64,000 bases of DNA from Gammaproteobacteria bacterium (GTDB lineage: Bacteria > Pseudomonadota > Gammaproteobacteria > Burkholderiales > Nitrosomonadaceae), in NCBI GenBank assembly GCA_015709615.1, contig CP054179.1, forward strand, positions 868,001-932,000, read 5' to 3'. The notes beneath the pieces were generated by a model. The model searched no databases and had not been told where the DNA came from. It saw nothing but the letters and a program-made list of their open reading frames with translations. Both the position numbers and the translations under genes were made by a program. This document shows, piece by piece, positions 15,368 to 25,117 of the stretch. Within the stretch, counting starts at the first letter, position 1; every line of letters begins with the position of its first letter.

Positions 15368-16822
15368 CTACATCAATATCACGTCATACTGCTCTTGCGT
15401 ATACGATTCCTCGACCTGCAAGCTGATCGGTTTCGCTATGAAATCACCTAATTGCGCCAGACTTTGCGATTCCTCATCGAGAAACAAATCGATTACTTGC
15501 TGCGATGCCAGAATGCGAAACTCGTTGGCTTCAAACTGCCTGGCTTCGCGCAACAATTCGCGCAATATTTCGTAACAAATCGTTTGTGCGGTACGGATTT
15601 CACCTCGCCCCTGACAGGTCGGGCAAGTCTCGCATAACACATGCGCCAGACTTTCCCGGGTGCGTTTACGCGTCATCTCCACCAGGCCAAGCGCACTAAA
15701 CCCATTAACAGTTATACGTGTACGATCTCTTAACAGTGCTTTATTAAATTCAGCCAAAACAGCCTGCTTATGTTCTTCGGAATCCATATCGATAAAGTCG
15801 ATAATAATAATACCGCCGAGATTGCGTAAGCGAAGCTGCCTGGCAATAACTTGAGCCGCTTCCAGGTTAGTTTTAAAAATAGTGTCGTCAAAGTTGCGTA
15901 CACCGATAAATCCGCCGGTGTTCACGTCCATTGTGGTCAGCGCTTCTGTTTGATCGATAATCAGATAACCGCCAGACTTCAGATTGACGCGTTTCGCCAA
16001 AGATTTTTCAATTTCTTCTTCCACACTGTACAAATCGAACAATGGGCGGTCACCGGTATAAAGCGTTATACGTTCCGCGATATAGGTCATGTAGTTGTGC
16101 GCAAATCGCACCAATCTTTGATAATTTTCCCGCGAATCAACAAGAATGCGAATGGTATCTTCATCAACGAAATCCCGTAATACCCGGTGACTGAGATCAA
16201 GATCTTGATAAAGCAAAACCGGTGCGGCAATAGTCATCGATTTTTGTTGAATGTCGTGCCATAGCCGGTGCAAATATTCGAGATCGGCGCGCAAATCGCT
16301 TTCATCCGCGGTTTCAGCCATAGTGCGGATAATATACCCGCCCTTCTCCTCCGCAGGCAGAATCTGCTGCAACTTATCGCGCAGCAGTTCACGTTCGCTA
16401 TCATCTTCAATACGCTGCGAAATACCGATATGTGATTCTTGCGGCAGAAACACCAGCAAACGGCCCGCCAGACTGATCTGTGTCGACAACCGCGCGCCCT
16501 TGGTGCCTATGGCATCCTTGATAACTTGCACCAGGATACTGTTCCCTTCATATAATAATTTCTCGATGGGTTTGGCTGCATCGCCCTCTTGACCGGAATC
16601 GCGGATATCCGCCACATGTAAAAAGGCAGCCCGGTCAAGGCCAATATCGACAAAAGCGGATTGCATTCCGGGCAAAACACGGCTGACGCGCCCATTATAG
16701 ATATTCCCAACGATACCCCGGCCGCTTGTCCTTTCAATGTGCAACTCTTGCGTCACCCCTTGCTCCAGTATCGCCACCCGGGTTTCTTGCGGCGTGATAT
16801 TGACAAGAATTTCATTACTCAT
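15368..16822 (-). CDS. rng: Ribonuclease G
   Basis: A 484-residue endoribonuclease of the RNase E/G family, acting in 16S rRNA 5' maturation and mRNA decay. An S1 domain lies near the N-terminus (YNGRVSRVLPGMQSAFVDIG). The catalytic metal-binding aspartates sit in TTMDVNTGGF and IIIIDFIDM, and the zinc-link cysteines are in CETCPTCQGRG. It lacks the long C-terminal degradosome scaffold of RNase E, which gives the G type. It is last in the aceE-to-rng minus-strand run, right after maf; the maf-rng pairing is common in proteobacteria. Confidence 0.95.
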   Translation of the reverse strand: MSNEILVNITPQETRVAILEQGVTQELHIERTSGRGIVGNIYNGRVSRVLPGMQSAFVDIGLDRAAFLHVADIRDSGQEGDAAKPIEKLLYEGNSILVQVIKDAIGTKGARLSTQISLAGRLLVFLPQESHIGISQRIEDDSERELLRDKLQQILPAEEKGGYIIRTMAETADESDLRADLEYLHRLWHDIQQKSMTIAAPVLLYQDLDLSHRVLRDFVDEDTIRILVDSRENYQRLVRFAHNYMTYIAERITLYTGDRPLFDLYSVEEEIEKSLAKRVNLKSGGYLIIDQTEALTTMDVNTGGFIGVRNFDDTIFKTNLEAAQVIARQLRLRNLGGIIIIDFIDMDSEEHKQAVLAEFNKALLRDRTRITVNGFSALGLVEMTRKRTRESLAHVLCETCPTCQGRGEIRTAQTICYEILRELLREARQFEANEFRILASQQVIDLFLDEESQSLAQLGDFIAKPISLQVEESYTQEQYDVILM

Positions 16823-16955
16823 GTTCGATTAGATTATTATTAAAAAACGGATTTTTAAAGCCGATGCCCCACACTGCAGCAGATCACATGACGAATTGTT
16901 AACGACGCGAAGCGCAATTCAATTTTAGGTAAATGCTGCTACACCAAACTAGCTG

Positions 16956-17576
16956 CTATTGGAAAATTGCGATGCCGGCTTCCTCAAGCAATTGGGCCGT
17001 CTCGTACAGCGGCAATCCCATGATACCGCTATAACTGCCCGAAATCTCGACGATGAAAGCGGCCGCCACGCCTTGAATCGCATAAGCTCCGGCTTTGTCC
17101 AGAACATTATTATTTGCCAGATAATGCCGAATCTCACGTTCGCTGATTTCGCGGAAACGTACGGTCGATGTCGACAATCGCATTTGTATGGTATCGCGGA
17201 TACCGATGCCGATCGCAGTCAGCACCTGATGCGAACGTCCCGACAATATTTTCAGCATTTCTTCGGCATGCGCATTATCCCTCGGTTTTCCGAGGATGCA
17301 TCCATCGATCGTCACAATGGTATCAGCCGCCAGCACCGGCTGAACTGGCAAGCGACGCTGCAATATCCGTTTCCAACCGGCATCGGCCTTGGCGCGGGTA
17401 ACGCGGTAGATATAATCAGCGGGAACTTCATTGGCAAGCGGCTGCTCGTCGACATCGATAGCACGGCCCAAAGTTTCCCGCATCATCAATAAATTAAATT
17501 TCACGCCGATCTGGCGCAGCAATTCGCGCCGGCGAGGGCTTCTAGATGCAAGGTAGATTTGGTTCTCGGAGAACAT
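16956..17576 (-). CDS. maf: Maf-type nucleoside triphosphate pyrophosphatase
   Basis: A 206-residue house-cleaning enzyme that hydrolyses dTTP/UTP or modified nucleotides. I chose the ATG at 17576 because it places the conserved LASRSPRRRELL motif at the usual distance from the N-terminus; a start at 17609 adds 11 residues. Other Maf motifs are VLAADTIVTIDG (with the catalytic Asp) and the AGAYAIQGVAAAFI segment. Neither start has a clear ribosome-binding site. It lies between rlmH and rng. Confidence 0.9.
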   Translation of the reverse strand: MFSENQIYLASRSPRRRELLRQIGVKFNLLMMRETLGRAIDVDEQPLANEVPADYIYRVTRAKADAGWKRILQRRLPVQPVLAADTIVTIDGCILGKPRDNAHAEEMLKILSGRSHQVLTAIGIGIRDTIQMRLSTSTVRFREISEREIRHYLANNNVLDKAGAYAIQGVAAAFIVEISGSYSGIMGLPLYETAQLLEEAGIAIFQ

Positions 17577-17690
17577 CGCAATCTTATGCCATCGCACTAC
17601 ATTCGACACATTGAATCGGTTTGATCATCACATTCAACGTTTCCACGTGATGGTTTTGAAGGGCATATGTTCATAGGTGCGCAATCAAGT

Positions 17691-18161
17691 TTAAGCTCTG
17701 TGATAAGGGTGATTCTTATTAATCGATACGGCACGATAAATCTGTTCTGCCAGCAAAACACGCACCAGTCCATGCGGCAATGTCAGTTTCGATAATGCCA
17801 GCATCGCATGCGCGGCTTGTTTGATTTCCTCATGCAAGCCGTCCGCGCCACCAATGATAAATGCAATGGCATTTTGCGTCATCATCCATTCTTGGATGAC
17901 CCCGGCAAATTTTACCGTAGTCCATTGCTGACCTTGCTCATCGAGAACCACAATGTAGCAATTCGGCGGCAAAGCGGCGCGAATCCGTTGATATTCCGCT
18001 TGCAGAACCTGCACAACCGATTTTCCTCCGGCGCGCTTTTCCGGCTTAATTTCAATCAAATTGACAGTTATTTCACCGGACAAGCGTTTAATATACTCGA
18101 GGTAGCCCGTTTTGATCCAATCCGGCATTTTGTTGCCGACCGCGAGAATAAAAAACTTCAT
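17691..18161 (-). CDS. rlmH: 23S rRNA pseudouridine-1915 N3-methyltransferase
   Basis: A 156-residue SPOUT methyltransferase that methylates pseudouridine 1915 in helix 69 of 23S rRNA using SAM. The start at 18161 gives MKFFILAVGNKMPDWI, the standard RlmH N-terminus, and a length matching the family. The SAM-binding trefoil knot is visible as FIIGGADGLHEEI and LSKLTLPHGLVRVLLAEQIYRA, and the C-terminus ends in HPYHRA as expected. Its position right after rsfS is the conserved bacterial order. Confidence 0.95.
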   Translation of the reverse strand: MKFFILAVGNKMPDWIKTGYLEYIKRLSGEITVNLIEIKPEKRAGGKSVVQVLQAEYQRIRAALPPNCYIVVLDEQGQQWTTVKFAGVIQEWMMTQNAIAFIIGGADGLHEEIKQAAHAMLALSKLTLPHGLVRVLLAEQIYRAVSINKNHPYHRA

Positions 18162-18196
18162 GAACCGATGGAATTCATTCGCAATTCCCGGTAGCG

Positions 18197-18523
18197 TCAA
18201 TTACGCTCCGACCACAGCGCTTTCAAATTGTAATATTCTCGTACGGCCGGCAGCATGATATGCACAACCACATCGCCTAAATCCACAAGCACCCATTCAC
18301 CCGACTGTTCACCTTCGACACTGTGCACTTTTCTCCCGGCAGCTTTAGCCTTTTCTTGCACATTATTAGCCAGCGCCTTTGTTTGACGTGTCGAATCCGC
18401 GCTAGCGATAATAATGAACTCGAACATCGAGGTAATTTTTGACACATTGATGACATCGATATCATGCGCCTTGATCTCTTCCAATGCGTCAACAATGATA
18501 GGTACCAGTTTTTCAGAATTCAT
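18197..18523 (-). CDS. rsfS: Ribosomal silencing factor RsfS
   Basis: A 108-residue protein of the RsfS/YbeB/Iojap family, which binds ribosomal protein uL14 and blocks joining of the 30S and 50S subunits in slow growth. Motifs seen are ALEEIKAHDIDVINV, FEFIIIASADSTRQTKALA and GEWVLVDLGDVVVHIM, all diagnostic. It overlaps nadD by 4 bases (ATGA) and precedes rlmH, the usual order. Confidence 0.95.
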   Translation of the reverse strand: MNSEKLVPIIVDALEEIKAHDIDVINVSKITSMFEFIIIASADSTRQTKALANNVQEKAKAAGRKVHSVEGEQSGEWVLVDLGDVVVHIMLPAVREYYNLKALWSERN

Positions 18524-19209
18524 AGATTTCCGGTATATAACCGATTGGATTTAATATATTCAGAGACACTTTCAGGCAGCAAATAGCGAATGCTCTTTCC
18601 TGAGCTGATCAGCGATCGTATGTGCGAAGCGGATATTTCCAGCAACGAGGTGCGCGCAGTATAAATACAACCGCTAGGTTGCCGTGCTAGATCACCGGCA
18701 TCCGCGGCATGGCGGGATGAGCATTCTTTGCGTATCTCGATTGGCAAATTCTTGTCCTCGCTAATCGACACAAAGCCGGGGCGGCCAACCACAATCAAAT
18801 GGCATAGATTGAATAATGTTTGCCATTCAGACCATTGATTGATCTTAACAAATGCATCGATTCCCAATACAAAGCACAGCGCGGTATTTTCTCCCAACTC
18901 ACATCGGTATTCCCGCAATGATTGCACCGTTGCACTGGTTCCGGGCCGGTTGATTTCCCGTTCATCCAGCACAAACCGGTTGTTATCCTGAATCGCCAGC
19001 CGCACCATGGCAGCCCGATGGCCTCTTGACGCCGCAGGTGCGGCACGTAAGCGAGGAGCACCCGAGGGAACAAAGATCATACGCTTCAAACCGGTGAAAT
19101 CGAGCAGTTCTTCCGCAATGCGTAAATGGCCATAATGGATCGGATCGAATGTCCCGCCATAAATACCGACCAGAGGAAACTTATCGATAACGCCCTCCCC
19201 GGCGAGCAT
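18520..19209 (-). CDS. nadD: Nicotinate-nucleotide adenylyltransferase
   Basis: A 229-residue enzyme that joins ATP and nicotinate mononucleotide to deamido-NAD in NAD synthesis. The nucleotidyltransferase signature GIYGGTFDPIHYGHL is present near the N-terminus, with the C-terminal ISASHIRSLISSGKSIRYLLP motif (the I-S-S/A-T/S-x-I-R type). The ATG at 19209 was preferred over a TTG at 19221. It overlaps rsfS and follows aceF by about 18 bases, so cotranscription is likely. Confidence 0.93.
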   Translation of the reverse strand: MLAGEGVIDKFPLVGIYGGTFDPIHYGHLRIAEELLDFTGLKRMIFVPSGAPRLRAAPAASRGHRAAMVRLAIQDNNRFVLDEREINRPGTSATVQSLREYRCELGENTALCFVLGIDAFVKINQWSEWQTLFNLCHLIVVGRPGFVSISEDKNLPIEIRKECSSRHAADAGDLARQPSGCIYTARTSLLEISASHIRSLISSGKSIRYLLPESVSEYIKSNRLYTGNL

Positions 19210-19227
19210 AAAAATACGCAATGCCTG

Positions 19228-20541
19228 TCATAACAATGCAAGGCGCATATCGGTCAATACTTCCGATAGGTGCGTCGTGAAACGGGCCGCCGTTGCACCG
19301 TCGATGACACGATGATCATAGGACAGGGACAGCGGCAACATCAAACGCGGCACGAATTGGTCATCGCGATAAACCGGCTTGATACCGGCTTTGGAGATAC
19401 CCAGAATCGCGACTTCCGGTGCATTGATAATCGGTGTGAAGGCCGTTCCGCCGATCCCACCCAGACTGGAGATGGTAAAACTGGCACCTTGCATATCGGT
19501 GGGCTTCAGCTTATTTTCGCGCGCCAGTGCGGACAGCCTGGCCAATTCTTCCGCGATGGTAATAATTCCTTTCTGCTCGACATCCCGGATTACGGGCACA
19601 ACCAATCCATTCACCGTATCGACAGCAAAACCGATATGGTAATAATGCTTGATGATCAGATTCGTTTCACCGTTGGAGTTATTATCGAGCGAAGCGTTGA
19701 ATTCCGGGAATTTTTTCAAAGGTGCAATCAACGCTTTCATTAAAAAAGCCAGGAGCGTTAATTTCACTCTGTTTTCTTTACTGCTGCCGTTGCCATTGGA
19801 TTCTTTCCGCAATGCTTCCAAATCAGTAATGTCGGCCTCGTCAAATTGCGTCACATGCGGAATCATCACCCAGTTGCGGTGCAGATTCGCGCCGGAAATT
19901 TGCTTGATTCGCGTGAGTGATCGTAATTCAACTGGGCCGAACTTAGCAAAATTCACTTGCGGCCAAGGCAGCAGATTCAGCGCTGCCCCCATGCCTACGC
20001 CGCCCGACTTTGCTAATTCGGCTTTTACAAAAGCCTGCACATCTTCCTTGAGAATACGGTGCTTCGGCCCGCTGCCGGTAATTAATTCGAGATTGACGCC
20101 GAGCTCCCGCGCAAAACGGCGAACCGACGGGCTGGCATGCGCTTTGGATGAATCATTGCCGACCGGTGGTCCGATTGGCAGCACTTGCAGCGGCGCTTGG
20201 TTAGCAACCGGTTTCACTTCGTGTCTCGGTTGCGGCGCGGTTTCCTTTTGCCCAGCAACCGTCTGGGAAGTCTGCGCAGTGATTTCCGCTTGGTCGCTAA
20301 CCAAAGCTTCCAAAGTCAGAACTACATTACCTTCCGATACTTTGTCACCGGCTTTGACCAACACTTCCTTGATCACACCGGAATAAGGCGACGGGATTTC
20401 GATCGTCGCTTTGTCGGATTCCAGCGTGACCAGCGAATCTTCCACTTTCACAATGTCGCCCGCTTTTACCAGCACTTCGATGACCGGCACTTCTTTGAAG
20501 TCGCCGATATTGGGAATGAGCACTTTTTTTAATTCAGCCAC
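19228..20541 (-). CDS. aceF: Pyruvate dehydrogenase E2, dihydrolipoyl acetyltransferase
   Basis: A 437-residue E2 subunit. It has a single N-terminal lipoyl domain (residues 1-75) with the lipoylated Lys44 in ESDKATIEIP, then an Ala/Pro/Gln-rich linker, a peripheral-subunit-binding domain at about 136-170 (VRRFARELGVNLELI) and the acetyltransferase core ending in SYDHRVIDGATAARF with the catalytic His. Proteobacterial E2 proteins carry one to three lipoyl domains; this one has one. It follows aceE by 54 bases. No lpd gene for E3 is in the window. Confidence 0.95.
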   Translation of the reverse strand: MAELKKVLIPNIGDFKEVPVIEVLVKAGDIVKVEDSLVTLESDKATIEIPSPYSGVIKEVLVKAGDKVSEGNVVLTLEALVSDQAEITAQTSQTVAGQKETAPQPRHEVKPVANQAPLQVLPIGPPVGNDSSKAHASPSVRRFARELGVNLELITGSGPKHRILKEDVQAFVKAELAKSGGVGMGAALNLLPWPQVNFAKFGPVELRSLTRIKQISGANLHRNWVMIPHVTQFDEADITDLEALRKESNGNGSSKENRVKLTLLAFLMKALIAPLKKFPEFNASLDNNSNGETNLIIKHYYHIGFAVDTVNGLVVPVIRDVEQKGIITIAEELARLSALARENKLKPTDMQGASFTISSLGGIGGTAFTPIINAPEVAILGISKAGIKPVYRDDQFVPRLMLPLSLSYDHRVIDGATAARFTTHLSEVLTDMRLALL

Positions 20542-20595
20542 ACGCTTTCCTCACATGCCGTCGAAATGGAGAATGCCAATCTGTCCGTCATTGAC

Positions 20596-23256
20596 CTAGC
20601 TAATCGCCGGATTGTTTTTTTCCGGATCAATACCGTATTTCTCAATTGCCTGGGTAACTTGCTGGCTGCCGATCTTGCCTTCCTCCGACAATGCCTTGAG
20701 TGCCGCAACCGTTATATAAAATCGATCCACTTCAAAGAAATGGCGCAGCTTTTGGCGCGTATCGGAACGGCCGAAACCGTCAGTGCCGAGCACACGGTAT
20801 CGCCCCGGCACAAATTCACGGATTTGATCGGCATAAATCTTCATAAAATCGGTTGCGGCAACTACCGGACCTTCACGCCCTTTGAAACAATTTTCCACAT
20901 GCGATGTTCTTGCCGGTTGTGCCGGATGCAGCATATTCCAGCGGGTAGCGGCCAGCGCTTCGCGCCTCAATTCGTTGAAACTGGTCACACTCCAAACATC
21001 GGCGCTCACGCCATATTCCTGTTGCAATATCTCGGCTGCTGCGATCACTTCGCGCAGAATGGTTCCGGCACCAAGCAATTGCACACGGGGCTCGCTTGCA
21101 GCAACATCCCCCGCTCTGAACAAATACATTCCCTTCAAAATATCTTTTTCAGCGCCAACCGGCATTTCAGGGTGCGCGTAGTTTTCATTCATCACGGTGA
21201 TGTAATAATAAACATCTTCTTGCTCCTGATACATGCGGCGCAACCCGTCCTGAATGATGATGGCCAGCTCATACGCAAACGCCGGATCGTATGAAACGCA
21301 ATTGGGAATCGTCGACGCCACAATGTGACTGTGCCCGTCTTCATGCTGCAATCCTTCGCCGTTCAATGTCGTGCGCCCCGCCGTTCCACCCAGCAAAAAA
21401 CCGCGGCAGCGCATATCACCGGCGGCCCATGCCAAATCGCCGATGCGCTGGAAGCCGAACATGGAGTAAAAAATAAAAAACGGAATCATCTGGATGCCGT
21501 GCGTGCTATAGGCCGTCGCTGCCGCTATCCACGATGACATGGCTCCTGCTTCGCAAATGCCTTCCTGCAGAATCTGGCCGTGCTTGTCTTCCTTGTAATA
21601 CATCAGTTGATCCGCGTCTTGCGGCGTATATAGCTGCCCGGCTGACGACCAGATACCTAATTGCCGGAACATACCCTCCATACCGAATGTGCGCGATTCG
21701 TCGGCGACAATCGGTACGATATGCTGACCGATTTGCTTATCTTTCACCAGGATATTCAGAATCCGTACAAACGCCATGGTGGTGGACGATTCGTGTCCTT
21801 CGCCACTGGCTTTCAGCAGCGCTTGAAATGCCGATAGCGACGGCACTTGCAACGCTTGCGCACGGGTTTTACGGCGGTGAAAAGTCCCACCCAACGCCAC
21901 CCGCCGTTCCCGCATATACTTAAATTCCGCTGAATCTTCGGGGAAAGTCAGATAGGGAATCTCATCGATTTTGTCGTCGGGAATATCCAAACCGAAGCGG
22001 TTGCGGAAAGCTTTTAATGAGGTCGTTCCCATTTTTTTCTGCTGATGGGTGATATTTTGCGCTTCACCCGCTTCACCCATGCCGTACCCTTTGATCGTTT
22101 TGGCCAGAATCACGGTCGGCTGTCCGGTATGTTTGGCCGCCGCCGCATACGCCGCATAGACTTTATGAGGATCATGTCCGCCGCGGTTTAACCGCCAGAT
22201 ATCGTCGTCCGACATCGTAGCGACCATTTCCAGCAGTTCCGGGTATTTGCCGAAAAAATGCTCGCGCACGTAAGCGCCGTCTCTAGCCTTGAAGTTTTGA
22301 TATTGACCATCCACGCATTCCATCATGCGTTTCTGCAATAACCCCTTGGTGTCCTTCGCCAAGAGCGGATCCCAATAAGAACCCCAGATCACCTTGATGA
22401 CATTCCAGCCCGCGCCGCGAAAAGCGCCCTCGAGTTCCTGGATGACTTTGCCGTTACCGCGCACCGGACCATCCAGACGTTGCAGATTGCAATTGACGAC
22501 AAAAATCAGATTATCCAGTTTCTCGCGCGATGCCAGTGGGATAGCGCCGAGCGACTCGGGCTCGTCCATCTCGCCGTCGCCCATGAAGGCCCAGATTTTA
22601 CGACCTTCGGTATTGACCAATCCGCGGCTGCCCAGATATTTCATGAAACGGGCTTGATAAATCGCCATCAACGGCCCCAACCCCATCGAAACCGTGGGAA
22701 ATTGCCAGAAATTAGGCATCAACCAAGGATGCGGATACGAGGACAAACCATTGCCGCCGGTTTCTTGGCGGAAATTGTTCAGCTGCGCTTCGCTCAATTC
22801 ACCGGACAGAAATGCATACGCGTAAGCACCTGGAGAAGAATGCCCCTGCAGGTAAACCAGATCGCCGCCATGCGTTTCACAGGGCGCGTGCCAGAAATGA
22901 TTGTAACCTACGTCGTAAAGTGTTGCGGCTGAGGCGAAGCTGGCGATGTGTCCGCCGACATTGGTATTTTTGTTGGCGCGTAACACCATCGCCATGGCAT
23001 TCCAGCGCACGTACGAACGAATGCGGTGTTCGATGGCATTATTACCCGGTGAGCGTTCTTCTTTTCCCACCGGTATGGTATTGATATACGCCGTCGTGGC
23101 GCTGTAAGGCAAGTAAGCGCCGGAACGGCGGGCCTTTTCTATCAGTTTTTCCAGCAGAAAATGGGCGCGTTCGCCGCCGGCATTGGCGATGACCGAATCG
23201 AGCGCATCCAGCCATTCTTGCGTTTCCTGCGGATCAATATCGGGTTGCTGTTCCAT
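20596..23256 (-). CDS. aceE: Pyruvate dehydrogenase E1 component
   Basis: An 886-residue homodimeric-type E1 that decarboxylates pyruvate with thiamine diphosphate and acetylates the E2 lipoyl group. The ATG at 23256 gives MEQQPDIDPQETQEWLDALD, matching the family start; an upstream GTG at 23268 is open. The TPP-binding region is in AFMGDGEMDEPES, and the conserved GGTAGRTTLNGEGLQHEDGH is visible in the second half. Length equals that of the E. coli enzyme within a residue. It is first in the minus-strand run. Confidence 0.96.
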   Translation of the reverse strand: MEQQPDIDPQETQEWLDALDSVIANAGGERAHFLLEKLIEKARRSGAYLPYSATTAYINTIPVGKEERSPGNNAIEHRIRSYVRWNAMAMVLRANKNTNVGGHIASFASAATLYDVGYNHFWHAPCETHGGDLVYLQGHSSPGAYAYAFLSGELSEAQLNNFRQETGGNGLSSYPHPWLMPNFWQFPTVSMGLGPLMAIYQARFMKYLGSRGLVNTEGRKIWAFMGDGEMDEPESLGAIPLASREKLDNLIFVVNCNLQRLDGPVRGNGKVIQELEGAFRGAGWNVIKVIWGSYWDPLLAKDTKGLLQKRMMECVDGQYQNFKARDGAYVREHFFGKYPELLEMVATMSDDDIWRLNRGGHDPHKVYAAYAAAAKHTGQPTVILAKTIKGYGMGEAGEAQNITHQQKKMGTTSLKAFRNRFGLDIPDDKIDEIPYLTFPEDSAEFKYMRERRVALGGTFHRRKTRAQALQVPSLSAFQALLKASGEGHESSTTMAFVRILNILVKDKQIGQHIVPIVADESRTFGMEGMFRQLGIWSSAGQLYTPQDADQLMYYKEDKHGQILQEGICEAGAMSSWIAAATAYSTHGIQMIPFFIFYSMFGFQRIGDLAWAAGDMRCRGFLLGGTAGRTTLNGEGLQHEDGHSHIVASTIPNCVSYDPAFAYELAIIIQDGLRRMYQEQEDVYYYITVMNENYAHPEMPVGAEKDILKGMYLFRAGDVAASEPRVQLLGAGTILREVIAAAEILQQEYGVSADVWSVTSFNELRREALAATRWNMLHPAQPARTSHVENCFKGREGPVVAATDFMKIYADQIREFVPGRYRVLGTDGFGRSDTRQKLRHFFEVDRFYITVAALKALSEEGKIGSQQVTQAIEKYGIDPEKNNPAIS

Positions 23257-23284
23257 ATGCTTGCACACTCGCTAAATTAACGGA

Positions 23285-24151
23285 TTACCTTATTGGAATA
23301 CCGGCCTGGGCGCGTTCCGCCGCCAGAATGGTATTGCATAACAACATGGTAATGGTCATGGGACCGACGCCTCCCGGAACGGGCGTAATAAAACCGGCAA
23401 TTTCCTTGACCGTATCGAAATCGACATCACCGCAAAGCTTTCCATCCGGCAATCGATTAATGCCAACGTCAATGACGACAGCACCGGGTTTTACCATTTC
23501 GGCAGTCACCATGCGCGGTTTTCCGGTCGCTACGACCAGAATATCCGCATCCCTGGTAAATTGCGCTAGGTTACGCGTTTTTGAGGTACAGATAGTAACC
23601 GTTGCGCCTTTTTCCAGCAGCATGAACGCCATCGGTTTACCTACGATGTTGCTGCGCCCGATCACGACCGCGTGCTGCCCTTCAATCGGAATCCGGTTTC
23701 TTTCCAGCATCACCATAACACCAAACGGTGTGCACGCAGAGAAAATTGTATTGCCGGTAACCAGTGCGCCGACGTTATACAAATGAAAACCATCGACGTC
23801 TTTCTCAATAGCGATCGATGTAATCACGCGGTTATTTTCAAAGTGCGCTGGCAACGGCAGTTGAACCAGGATGCCATGAATATGCGGATTCTGGTTGAGT
23901 GCTTGGATACAATCCAATACTTCAGCTTGTGTTGCATTTTGCTGAAAGCTATGCACTTCGGAATAAATGCCAATCTCGCTGCACGCTTTGACTTTATTCC
24001 TGACATAAAGACTGGATGCTGCATTATCGCCGACGATAATGACCGCCAATCCCGGTTTTGCGCCCGCTTGAATCAGTTTTTCCGCGCGCGTTTTCCATTC
24101 CGCACGCACCGATTCGGCCAATTTTTTGCCATCGATAATTTGAGCACTCAT
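23285..24151 (-). CDS. folD: Methylene-THF dehydrogenase/cyclohydrolase
   Basis: A 288-residue bifunctional enzyme that converts 5,10-methylene-THF to 10-formyl-THF with NADP. The start at 24151 gives MSAQIIDGKKLAESVRAEW, the usual N-terminus. Conserved elements are YVRNKVKACSEIGI (with the catalytic Lys), QLPLPAHF, EKDVDGFH, and GRSNIVGKPMAFML for NADP binding, ending in TPVPGGVGPMTITML. It lies just upstream of aceE on the same strand. It supplies one-carbon units related to metF nearby. Confidence 0.95.
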   Translation of the reverse strand: MSAQIIDGKKLAESVRAEWKTRAEKLIQAGAKPGLAVIIVGDNAASSLYVRNKVKACSEIGIYSEVHSFQQNATQAEVLDCIQALNQNPHIHGILVQLPLPAHFENNRVITSIAIEKDVDGFHLYNVGALVTGNTIFSACTPFGVMVMLERNRIPIEGQHAVVIGRSNIVGKPMAFMLLEKGATVTICTSKTRNLAQFTRDADILVVATGKPRMVTAEMVKPGAVVIDVGINRLPDGKLCGDVDFDTVKEIAGFITPVPGGVGPMTITMLLCNTILAAERAQAGIPIR

Positions 24152-24236
24152 TTTCACACCAGCAACCGGTTGGTCAATCAACTTGAATCTTCTCTACATA
24201 CCGAACAGTTTCGAACATCTTTACGTCATGAAAGCG

Positions 24237-24926
24237 CTAACTCGCTCGTTTTGCTTTTTTAATTTTTGTGCGGTAGATGAAAATGCCGATCAAAAATACC
24301 GGTATGACAAAAAGCGCCGCGGCAATGAGCCCGGCTGCAAGTATGGCAATCGTGGAATTTCCCGGCATGAATAAGGTAACAAACCAGATCACAAAAAAGG
24401 CTATCGATAAGCCACCGTACAACATGATTTTTCTGCCGCGATCGTACAATCGCCAAAACGCACCGGACACTTGCGTATCATCGACGTAATGATCAAACAC
24501 TTCCGCCAGACTGTTGTCACCCGGTTCGGATTCATAACCGATAACAACAGACAACGCATTATGCTCTTCCTCGATTTTGGACATTTTCTTCAGGAACTCG
24601 ATACGCTTGGTCACTTTTTGTTTGGGCATGCGCTCTTGCAAGAACAACTCCCCCAAAGCTGCGAATGCCAATTCACGCGCATCATCAGCACTCCCCATGT
24701 TTTCCGCGAATCTCCACATGACACCGAACAGATAGAGCTGAATGGTCATATCTTTGAACTCAGGCGCAAAATCATAACCCTTGCTTTTGATCAGCTCAAG
24801 TTGCGTGGCCTTGACTTCTTTGGCGTGCGCAATACAAGCATCCATGATTGAAACATCCGAACCCGGCGTGTCTACAACCGATGCTTCTGTTGTTGCGTTA
24901 TCAGAAGCAACCTTTTTTTCTGTCAT
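24237..24926 (-). CDS. Two-span membrane protein with acidic N-terminal domain, unknown
   Basis: A 229-residue protein. Residues 1-25 are polar and probably disordered, and 30-160 form a helical cytoplasmic domain (ELAFAALGELFLQERMPKQK). Two membrane segments at about 167-187 and 193-216 end in a basic tail (RTKIKKAKRAS). I recognise no characterised family; it resembles hypothetical proteins of ammonia oxidisers. The start ATG at 24926 follows a GAGGTTTCG region. It is between metF and folD on the same strand. Confidence 0.7.
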   Translation of the reverse strand: MTEKKVASDNATTEASVVDTPGSDVSIMDACIAHAKEVKATQLELIKSKGYDFAPEFKDMTIQLYLFGVMWRFAENMGSADDARELAFAALGELFLQERMPKQKVTKRIEFLKKMSKIEEEHNALSVVIGYESEPGDNSLAEVFDHYVDDTQVSGAFWRLYDRGRKIMLYGGLSIAFFVIWFVTLFMPGNSTIAILAAGLIAAALFVIPVFLIGIFIYRTKIKKAKRAS

Positions 24927-25062
24927 TTCGAAACCTCGTGCTTTTTTATTTTAATCAGAATATTGATGCGCATTATATACTGGCTGAGGGAATCAGGAAA
25001 AAGTTCATTCCGGTTTCGCTGCTTTGCCGCTCTGAATCTGCGCCCGATGATGTTACGCAGTT

Positions 25063-25097
25063 AATGTTTTATCAGAGTGGAAAACTGATAAAACATT
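25063..25097. repeat. Perfect 13-base-pair inverted repeat downstream of metF
   Basis: AATGTTTTATCAG (25063-25075) and CTGATAAAACATT (25085-25097) pair perfectly around a 9-base loop, 20 bases after the metF stop. No T-tract follows on either strand, so it is not a classical intrinsic terminator. It may stabilise the metF mRNA 3' end or bind a protein. Confidence 0.6.
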
Positions 25098-25117
25098 ACG
25101 CTATTGTGGACTGATTA

